This document shows positions 7,557 to 12,276 of a DNA stretch of 12,276 bases, in pieces. The DNA comes from Euryarchaeota archaeon UBA549 (GTDB lineage Archaea > Thermoplasmatota > Poseidoniia > Poseidoniales > Poseidoniaceae), in assembly GCA_002495645.1 (NCBI GenBank), contig DAGF01000034.1:1-12276 (forward strand). Reading direction: 5' to 3'. The translations under genes and the position numbers were made by a program. A model generated the notes under the pieces. It made no database searches. It was not told the origin of the DNA and saw only the letters and a program-made list of their open reading frames with translations. Every line of letters starts with the position of its first letter. The first letter of the stretch is position 1.

Positions 7557-9654
7557 CCGGCGCCATGCCGCTGGGTTGGAACACCAGCATCGTCAAGGTG
7601 ACCGATACCGATTCACTGTTATCGCCGCCGAATGGATTGCCGTTGTTGGCGTTGAGGGCCACGTCCATGGTCAAGGAACCCATCATCTCGGGGGCTTTTC
7701 CGAGCATGGTGAGTACATCGATGAGGTCGCTTTCAGTTCCGTTCAACGTATAGTCGCCAGCACCTTCGGCTGCGTATTGATTGAGGTCGGCGTTGGGACG
7801 AATGCTTCCTACGACGGTGGTCGTATCGCAAGCCGTAGTGGATTTCATGCTGTCATCACTTTCAGAAAAAGGCCCTGCTAAGCCACTGTAGTCGGGGGTG
7901 GTCACCACTTCATCGCAGGCGGCGGTGACGGTCTCACCCGTATCGGTGTAGGTGATGCTGAGTTCTGCGAGCAGCACAGCAGTCATCGTATCGTCAATGG
8001 CCACTTCAAAGGTCTGTGTATCACCGTCGGTCAGCGAGAACGTCTCGGATTGGCTCCACTGGCTGACCGTGTAGGACAGTTGATACGAATCGTTTCCAGA
8101 GGCATCCGAAGATTCGGGCGCCACAGCCAGGTAGGTGCCTTCGAGCGCACCGAAGAGCACCAAGATCACCACGGCCCCAATGGTCGTCGTGCGCTGGGTT
8201 GGCAGGCTGTAGCGGCCGAGCGGTTCTGCATTGGACTCTTCACGTTTCCAGCAGAGAATGAAGTGGGTGGCGAACGCCGCACTCATGGCGGGGATGGATG
8301 GGAAAATATCCGCACCATACGGGCTGAGGCTCCAGACGACAACAGCGCTCAAGGCCGCTACCATCATCCAAATGGTGTGTTGTGTATCGGGTTCGTACCC
8401 CATCATGCGAATCAAGAGCAACGGCACGAAGATGCCGCCCAAACCGTAAACGGCAAGCACAACCAAGGCGAAGACGGAGTCGCCAAAGCCGGGGAATTGT
8501 TGGCCGCCCAGTGCGATGACGGTGACGAAGACAGCGATGACCATGGTGACGAGTTTCGTGGTTTTGTGCTCTTGCGCCCATTCGGGCTTGACGTCATCGG
8601 TGATGGCCGCGGTGCAGGCCAGCACTTGACTGTCGGCGGTGGACATGGTCGCTGCGAAAATGGATGCGAGAATGACACCGGCGAGGAATGGATTGAGCAC
8701 CTCCATCGCCAACAACGGCAACCCGTCTTGGGCTTGGGAGGCGTCAAGGTCGAGGAAAATAGCACGGCACGCCAGTCCGATGATGAACATGAGGGCGATG
8801 AACGGCGTCTGCCAAACGAAGAACCAGATGGCCGCTTCCTTGCGATCCTTGTCGTCTTTGAGGGTCATCACGCGAGAGACCACTTGGGGTTGGCCCGCGA
8901 CCCCGAGGCCCCCGAGGAAGAACGCACCGATCCACAACGTCACACCAAAGGTCAGGTCGGCAGGGAACAGGTTGACCATTCCTGGGTCAATGTCCTTGAG
9001 TGAGTTGTGAAGCCCGGACAAGCCTCCAACTTCGGAGACCGCGACATAGCAGAGGATGGATGAGCCGACGATCATGACGCAGGATTGCGCTGCGTCGGTC
9101 CAAATGGAAGCACGAATACCGCCCGCATAACAATAGGCGACGACCAACACAAATCCAATGAGGATGCCAGCAACTTCCGACCAACCGAGCATGGCTCGAA
9201 GCGCCACGCCACCAGCGACCAGTTGAGCTGCTGCGTAAATGGCGAGGAAAATAACTGAAAGAATGCCCGCCAGTTTGGCTTCAGGCGCACCTGTGGTTTT
9301 CGATACCAACGAGGAAAGGGAGCGAACACCGCGCTCGTTCCCTTCCTTTTGGATGAACTTGTAGATCCAAATCCAAGCGACGGCTTGCCCCAAGGTCGAG
9401 ACCAAGCCGATCCAAATTCCCGAGTAGCCTTGGACGAAAATGAACCCGATGAACCCGATGAACATGTAGCCGGAGTTCCACGTACTGACCGCGCTCAGGG
9501 CTGCCAAAGCGGGATGCATGCCACGGCCTGCCACCAGATAGTCGTCCGTGGTGTCCTGTTTGACTCGCATGGAAGCGAGGCCGACACCTGCGAAGAAACT
9601 CATGAACAGGAGGAACGAGAGCAACAAGACGATTTCGTCGGACAAGCCAAACAT
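7546..9654 (-). CDS. sodium:solute symporter (SSF family) with large extracytoplasmic C-terminal domain
   Basis: A 702-residue membrane protein. Residues 1 to about 510 form the SSF transporter (LeuT fold, roughly 13-14 helices): STWNSGYMFIGFIG at 57-70 aligns with the broken helix of PutP-type carriers, WTDAAQ at 185-190 is the conserved cytoplasmic element, and FAATMSTADSQVL contains Ser338-Thr339, matching the Na2-site Ser/Thr of PutP. It should import a small solute with Na+; PutP-like residues hint at amino or organic acids, but the substrate is open. After a last hydrophobic helix comes about 190 residues of Ser/Thr/Asp-rich, beta-looking sequence, described separately. The start was taken as ATG 9654 because GGTGA lies 5 nt upstream and it begins 1 nt after the dph5 stop; a GTG at 9702 would add 16 residues inside dph5. 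Probably co-transcribed with dph5. Confidence 0.9.
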   Translation of the reverse strand: MFGLSDEIVLLLSFLLFMSFFAGVGLASMRVKQDTTDDYLVAGRGMHPALAALSAVSTWNSGYMFIGFIGFIFVQGYSGIWIGLVSTLGQAVAWIWIYKFIQKEGNERGVRSLSSLVSKTTGAPEAKLAGILSVIFLAIYAAAQLVAGGVALRAMLGWSEVAGILIGFVLVVAYCYAGGIRASIWTDAAQSCVMIVGSSILCYVAVSEVGGLSGLHNSLKDIDPGMVNLFPADLTFGVTLWIGAFFLGGLGVAGQPQVVSRVMTLKDDKDRKEAAIWFFVWQTPFIALMFIIGLACRAIFLDLDASQAQDGLPLLAMEVLNPFLAGVILASIFAATMSTADSQVLACTAAITDDVKPEWAQEHKTTKLVTMVIAVFVTVIALGGQQFPGFGDSVFALVVLAVYGLGGIFVPLLLIRMMGYEPDTQHTIWMMVAALSAVVVWSLSPYGADIFPSIPAMSAAFATHFILCWKREESNAEPLGRYSLPTQRTTTIGAVVILVLFGALEGTYLAVAPESSDASGNDSYQLSYTVSQWSQSETFSLTDGDTQTFEVAIDDTMTAVLLAELSITYTDTGETVTAACDEVVTTPDYSGLAGPFSESDDSMKSTTACDTTTVVGSIRPNADLNQYAAEGAGDYTLNGTESDLIDVLTMLGKAPEMMGSLTMDVALNANNGNPFGGDNSESVSVTLTMLVFQPSGMAPVTA
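7549..8124 (-). other. extracytoplasmic C-terminal domain of the symporter
   Basis: This segment encodes residues about 511-702 of the symporter, after its final membrane helix (GAVVILVLFGALEGTYLAV). It is acidic and Ser/Thr/Asp-rich with alternating hydrophobic patterns (FEVAIDD, AELSITYTDT, SVSVTLTMLVFQP), as in beta-sandwich domains, and has two Cys (in TAACDE and TTACDT) that could form a disulfide outside the cell. Most SSF carriers are 450-600 residues and lack it. Fold and topology are inferred by eye. Confidence 0.55.
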
Positions 9655-9655
9655 C

Positions 9656-10540
9656 TCATTCACCCCGCTTCCAACGAAGAACGGCCTTCTCTTCAACCTC
9701 ACCCGTGCCCGCGGGGAAGATGAGACTGTTCAAGCGACCCCCCTTTTCCTCACCCAAAGCGCCGAGCGTGGTGGTGACGATGGACTGGTCGGGCGTGCCC
9801 ATATCGGCACACAGGACGACAGGGATTTCATCGAAGTTCTGTTGCAAGTAGAGTTTCGAGGCCATTTGGCGGAACGCCAACCGAACATGGTCTTCGGACA
9901 GCGGCTCATCCCCCGTCTCTTGCAATTTCTCCCACATCAGGCGCATGGACTCAACGGCGTCTTCGGGGCGCATGGGCTGTTGATCGCCTGTACCGAGGCC
10001 CGTGGGGTCCAGATCCAGCAGCGCAAGGGTGTGAAGATTCTGCTCCCAGTTGGAAGCGAGCACCTCCAGCGGAGAGGTGGCAATCCAGTCCCCGTAGGGG
10101 TAGGTAAGCGTCGTTTGCCGTCCGAATTTGTAGTTGGAAAGCCCCACCGCACCGGTGACCACAGAGGTGATGGAAATGCCGTGAAACACGCGACATTCCA
10201 CGCCCATTTCCCGGGCTCGAAGTTGCAGGTCCACGTGTGTCGTCGCTTGCAACGGGTCGCCCACGACCAGGAGTGCGACAAGGGACTGCTTGGCGAGCGC
10301 AAAGAGTTCGTCCGGCTCTTCCACCTCGGGGCGCATGACGCGTTGAACCGAACCGATGACCTCCTCAAGCCGGCTCAATTCAGCTTCGGGCCAAAGCGCC
10401 GTGTAGGCCTCGTAACGACGGTGGTCGGCCTTTGTGGCGGCGTCGAGGGCTTCTTGCGTCATGCCTTCCAGCCGACCCATCCCCATGCCGACCAGCAACA
10501 ATCCCGTATCGGGAAGGGAAGGGGATTCGCTGGCCGCCAT
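9656..10540 (-). CDS. dph5: diphthine synthase (diphthamide biosynthesis methyltransferase)
   Basis: A 294-residue Dph5/DphB enzyme of the tetrapyrrole-methylase (SAM) fold. It methylates the 3-amino-3-carboxypropyl-histidine of elongation factor 2 on the way to diphthamide; the pathway occurs in archaea and eukaryotes. Visible marks: N-terminal LLLVGMGMG (SAM-fold loop, 14-22), EAYTALW (family position EXYTS), LLVVGDPLQATTHVDL (91-106), RVFHGISIT, and GLSNYKFG (133-140). Start was set at ATG 10540 because a perfect GGAGGT lies 6 nt upstream and few residues then precede the first strand; ATG 10579 would overlap the start of the divergent methyltransferase gene and bury this site. It is followed by the symporter gene after a single base, and diverges from the Trm5-type gene. 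Acts in the cytosol. No missing key residue seen. Confidence 0.92.
   Translation of the reverse strand: MAASESPSLPDTGLLLVGMGMGRLEGMTQEALDAATKADHRRYEAYTALWPEAELSRLEEVIGSVQRVMRPEVEEPDELFALAKQSLVALLVVGDPLQATTHVDLQLRAREMGVECRVFHGISITSVVTGAVGLSNYKFGRQTTLTYPYGDWIATSPLEVLASNWEQNLHTLALLDLDPTGLGTGDQQPMRPEDAVESMRLMWEKLQETGDEPLSEDHVRLAFRQMASKLYLQQNFDEIPVVLCADMGTPDQSIVTTTLGALGEEKGGRLNSLIFPAGTGEVEEKAVLRWKRGE
9660..9664 (-). promoter_or_regulatory. ribosome binding site of the symporter within the dph5 3' end
   Basis: GGTGA on the minus strand lies 5 nt before the ATG at 9654, inside the last codons of dph5. The dph5 TGA and the symporter ATG are separated by one base, typical of coupled translation. Confidence 0.6.
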
Positions 10541-10577
10541 GCTCAAACCTCCGAGACGCTTGGACAGGGCGAGGGCC
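10541..10577. promoter_or_regulatory. 37-bp divergent leader region between dph5 and the Trm5-type gene
   Basis: The region holds ribosome binding sites for both genes (GGAGGT on minus at 10547-10552; AGGGCGAGGG on plus at 10566-10575). It is too short to hold two full archaeal promoters as well, so the promoters probably lie inside the opposite coding regions. No TATA element is visible. Confidence 0.45.
10547..10552 (-). promoter_or_regulatory. strong ribosome binding site of dph5
   Basis: The minus strand reads GGAGGT followed by TTGAGC and the ATG at 10540: a full complement to the 16S 3' end at optimal spacing. It decides the start over the upstream in-frame ATG at 10579, and it implies that the dph5 message has a leader. 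Confidence 0.75.
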
Positions 10578-11669
10578 ATGCGTCATTTGAGCGTGCCGAG
10601 CGAGCAGACACAGGTGTGGCTGCAGCGATGCAGGGCCAATGGATGGCTCGCTCAGACCGGGGTGGTCGTGGTCGGTGAACACCACCGTGGCCTTCCACTT
10701 ACCGACGATGCGCCGGCCGAGGGCGATGCGTGTTGGGAGGGCTTTCCACATGTGGAGGTCGAACCCAGAAATCGGGGCCCAACGCACTGGACGGAACACC
10801 TCCCCGAGCACCTTCAGTCCCTGCCAGAATCCACCTGGCCGAGTTCATACGAAATTATGGGCGATATTCTCATTCTCAAACTGGAAGAGAAAGCTGAGCC
10901 CCACGCTCAAGCCATCGCCGAAGCGATGCTCGCTCAAATCCCTCCCCTCCGGCTGGTATGCGCGGATGATGGAGTTATGGGTGATTTCCGCGTACGCGAC
11001 CTCACCCCCATTCACAGCCGAGACGGGAGCACGACGACAAAAACCCGGGTCAAAGAAAACGACCAGGTGGTCGACGTTGACCCCGGCGAAGTGTACTACT
11101 CGGCCCGACTTGCACACCAACGAAAGAAAACTCACGACGAGGTACGGGCGTTCCGCCAACGCCTCAACCGCCCCGTGGTCGTCGCCGACCCGTACGCGGG
11201 CGTGGGGCCGTCGTTCGTGCTCTTGCTCAAAGACACCGACCTTCTGCAGGGTTATCTTGCCGGGGATTTGAATCCAAAAGCCGTGGACTTGATGCGCCAA
11301 AACATCGCTCGATGGTCGCGAAAAATCGACACGGAGTTCACCCCGGCCACGGTGCTGTGCAAAGACGCCCGAACGTGGAAGGACGAGCCAGAACTTCGCG
11401 GAAAAGCAGACGTGGTCCTCGTCAACCTGCCTCACGACAGCTTCGAACATCTTCCTGATCTCTTCCCCCTCTTCGTACCGCACGGCGAAGGCTTGTTGCG
11501 CGGTTGGGCCATCATCGAACGAACCACCATCGATACTCGCGTAGAACAATTGGAACGACTTGTCCGAGCCGCCGGGGGCACGCCCAAGGAGACACGGGTT
11601 TCTGAAATCAAAGATTTCTCAACGACCCGCATCAAGGTCGTGTTTCAAACCCTCATTGCATGGGAATGA
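10578..11669 (+). CDS. Trm5-family tRNA (guanine-37) methyltransferase
   Basis: A 363-residue class I SAM methyltransferase with the Trm5/Tyw2 layout. Residues 90-101 (YEIMGDILILKL) match the 'IGDI' strand of the middle domain, 136-146 (DFRVRDLTPIH) the following segment, and EVYYSARLAHQRKKT (171-185) the VYFxPRLxxER motif. The Rossmann part has DPYAGVGP (204-211) for SAM, GDLNP (229-233) and NLP (283-285). Trm5 makes m1G37 in tRNA, which prevents frameshifting, and in archaea also starts wyosine synthesis. The Glu of the PRLxxER motif, reported as general base in M. jannaschii Trm5, is Gln181 here, and the whole copy is divergent; a Taw2/Tyw2-like enzyme is an alternative. Start ATG 10578 has GAGGG and AGGG just upstream and leaves dph5 its leader; in-frame starts further upstream (10539, 10434) would run through dph5. 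Confidence 0.8.
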   Translation: MRHLSVPSEQTQVWLQRCRANGWLAQTGVVVVGEHHRGLPLTDDAPAEGDACWEGFPHVEVEPRNRGPTHWTEHLPEHLQSLPESTWPSSYEIMGDILILKLEEKAEPHAQAIAEAMLAQIPPLRLVCADDGVMGDFRVRDLTPIHSRDGSTTTKTRVKENDQVVDVDPGEVYYSARLAHQRKKTHDEVRAFRQRLNRPVVVADPYAGVGPSFVLLLKDTDLLQGYLAGDLNPKAVDLMRQNIARWSRKIDTEFTPATVLCKDARTWKDEPELRGKADVVLVNLPHDSFEHLPDLFPLFVPHGEGLLRGWAIIERTTIDTRVEQLERLVRAAGGTPKETRVSEIKDFSTTRIKVVFQTLIAWE

Positions 11670-11693
11670 AGCGTTCAATTCATGAAGCACCGC

Positions 11694-11709
11694 TGGTTCC
11701 CATGAACCA
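11694..11709. repeat. perfect 6-bp inverted repeat ending at the microprotein start codon
   Basis: TGGTTC-CCAT-GAACCA is a perfect 6-bp stem with a 4-base loop. Its last base is the A of the ATG at 11709, so in RNA it could cover the start, and in DNA it could serve as an operator. The lack of a Shine-Dalgarno site there makes it notable; function is unproven. Confidence 0.4.
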
Positions 11710-11831
11710 TGGAGAACATCGTGAAGTGCGTTTGCGGTGCTAGGATTAACATCGCTGGCATCCCTCCTCGCAAGGACGGTATCAAAGTCTGGTGCAAAGT
11801 CTGTGGCGCCATCACAGTCCACCACCGCTGA
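11709..11831 (+). CDS. 40-residue zinc-ribbon microprotein
   Basis: A short frame between the Trm5-type gene and guaAA encodes 40 residues with a clear treble-clef/zinc-ribbon pattern: C7-x-C9-G, then 19 residues, then C29-x2-C32-G, and a terminal His-His-Arg. Two knuckles ending in Gly, with a basic linker (PPRKDG at 19-24), are what small zinc ribbons of archaeal transcription and translation proteins look like; such a pattern is unlikely by chance in so short a frame. An in-frame stop at 11703-11705 rules out a longer form. There is no Shine-Dalgarno site, and a perfect hairpin abuts the ATG. It follows the Trm5-type gene by 39 nt and precedes guaAA by 92 nt on the same strand. I cannot assign a function; nucleic-acid or ribosome binding is inference from the fold. 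Confidence 0.65.
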   Translation: MENIVKCVCGARINIAGIPPRKDGIKVWCKVCGAITVHHR

Positions 11832-11923
11832 TACGCGCTCGGCTTCCGTGAGCGTGCACCCCCGCCCTTTCCTATCGGCATGTTCATGGTCGTTCCTCAA
11901 CCACATCTGGGAGAGTGAGCGGC
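11832..11923 (+). promoter_or_regulatory. leader region of guaAA
   Basis: Ninety-two bases with no gene. The 3' end has GGGAGAGTGAGC (11909-11920), a plausible ribosome binding site for the ATG at 11924. A pyrimidine stretch (CCCCCGCCCTTTCC, 11860-11873) could be a weak terminator for the microprotein gene, but no stem or T-run supports it. No TATA box is clear. Confidence 0.35.
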
Positions 11924-12276
11924 ATGGCTGACAAACCCCTCGTGATTGATGTTGTTGATAACGGGGGCCAATGGACGCACCGCGAATGGCGCATGCTCCG
12001 ATACCTCAAGGTGGACACGCAGATCATCGACAACACCACGCCCGTTGAGGAACTCCGCGAACTGGACGGCCTCATCCTCTCGGGGGGCGCAGCAAGGGTT
12101 GGCCTGACGGGCGAACTTGGAAATTGCGGCGCGTTCCTTGAACTCGACATCCCCATCCTCGGCATCTGTGCAGGTCACCAATTCATGGCCCGACACTATG
12201 GTGGCGATGCTCGCGAATCGCCTGAACCAGAATTTGGAGCCATGGAAATTGAACTTGTGGACGGCGGCGGGACCAT
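11924..12276 (+). CDS. guaAA: GMP synthase glutamine amidotransferase subunit A, partial at window edge
   Basis: The first 117 codons of the archaeal-type stand-alone glutaminase subunit of GMP synthase; the gene runs off the right end. This class I glutamine amidotransferase releases ammonia from glutamine for the GuaAB (ATP-pyrophosphatase) subunit, which turns XMP into GMP. Marks: VDNGGQWTHREWRMLRYL (11-28), the hallmark start of archaeal GuaAA, where bacterial GuaA has a D-x-G-x-Q motif; the oxyanion segment LSGGA (52-56); and the nucleophile elbow GICAGHQ with Cys82. The catalytic His-Glu pair should lie beyond the edge. Full-length family members are about 185-200 residues, so about 60% is present. 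In bacteria both domains are one polypeptide, so this split form is one of the best archaeal markers here. Confidence 0.92.
   Translation, partial: MADKPLVIDVVDNGGQWTHREWRMLRYLKVDTQIIDNTTPVEELRELDGLILSGGAARVGLTGELGNCGAFLELDIPILGICAGHQFMARHYGGDARESPEPEFGAMEIELVDGGGT

Noticed and set aside
8050..9003. A 317-codon open frame on the plus strand
   Set aside because: It is antisense to the symporter; its His/Arg/Gly/Asp-rich translation has no domain and mirrors codon bias of the real gene, whose transporter motifs are clear.
9440..9466. Tandem 9-base near-repeat (ATGAACCCG twice, then ATGAACATG)
   Set aside because: It encodes the GFIGFIGFIF stretch of a symporter membrane helix; simple codon repetition explains it.
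10434..10577. Upstream extension of the Trm5-type gene by 48 codons
   Set aside because: The extra residues lie antisense to dph5, look like shadow sequence, and the ATG at 10578 has its own purine-rich leader.
10541..10579. Longer dph5 start at ATG 10579
   Set aside because: It would overlap the divergent ATG at 10578 and place a perfect GGAGGT plus spacing inside the coding region; the ATG at 10540 is better supported.
9548..10678. A 376-codon open frame on the plus strand
   Set aside because: It lies opposite dph5 and the symporter start; its composition is typical of a shadow frame and it shows no family motif.
11619..11906. A 95-codon minus-strand frame opposite the trm5-guaAA gap
   Set aside because: No motif, and it overlaps both the Trm5-type C-terminus and the zinc-ribbon frame on the other strand, whose Cys pattern is far more convincing.
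1..12276. tRNA, rRNA, CRISPR, insertion sequences or attachment sites
   Set aside because: Intergenic spaces are all under about 100 bases once the microprotein gene is counted, and none shows a cloverleaf, repeat-spacer pattern, transposase frame or terminal repeats.

Overview
The window looks like a piece of an archaeal genome, most probably a planktonic marine Thermoplasmatota (Marine Group II / Ca. Poseidoniales-like). The sequence shows a set of markers found in archaea: a Dph5-type diphthine synthase, a Trm5-family tRNA methyltransferase, a geranylgeranyl reductase for isoprenoid lipids, and a stand-alone glutaminase subunit of GMP synthase (split GuaA). DNA is moderately GC-rich and genes are packed closely, with GGTG/GGAGG-type ribosome binding sites. 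The order-level placement is inference from gene content, not a database result. I see no CRISPR array, rRNA, tRNA, insertion sequence or phage gene.

Layout. Bases 1-2569 (minus strand) hold a tight three-gene run, read right to left: geranylgeranyl reductase, a NagD-type HAD phosphatase, and a NERD-domain protein cut off by the window edge. Bases 2653-4854 (plus) hold an EamA/DMT permease followed by a cystathionine gamma-synthase/lyase-type PLP enzyme. Bases 4868-6616 (minus) hold one large protein I cannot assign. It converges on the PLP enzyme and diverges from a PqqB-like metallo-beta-lactamase-fold protein at 6678-7556. That gene overlaps tail to tail with a sodium:solute symporter (7546-9654, minus), which is the second gene of a pair led by dph5 (9656-10540, minus). 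Divergent from dph5, 37 bp away, is the Trm5-family methyltransferase (10578-11669, plus). A 40-residue zinc-ribbon microprotein (11709-11831) and the start of guaAA (11924 to the window end) follow.

How the genes relate. Dph5 (diphthamide on EF2) and the Trm5-type enzyme (position 37 of tRNA) both act on translational fidelity and share one very short divergent control region. The reductase belongs to membrane-lipid synthesis; its HAD and NERD partners are linked to it only by operon position. The permease/PLP-enzyme pair suggests sulfur amino acid turnover with export of a small metabolite. The symporter imports an unidentified substrate with Na+.

The least explained items are the zinc-ribbon microprotein with a perfect hairpin against its start codon, the roughly 190-residue extracytoplasmic tail of the symporter, the 582-residue orphan, the PqqB-like protein with no PQQ genes nearby, and a Glu-to-Gln change at an expected catalytic position of the Trm5-like enzyme. 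I found no convincing new multi-gene system.
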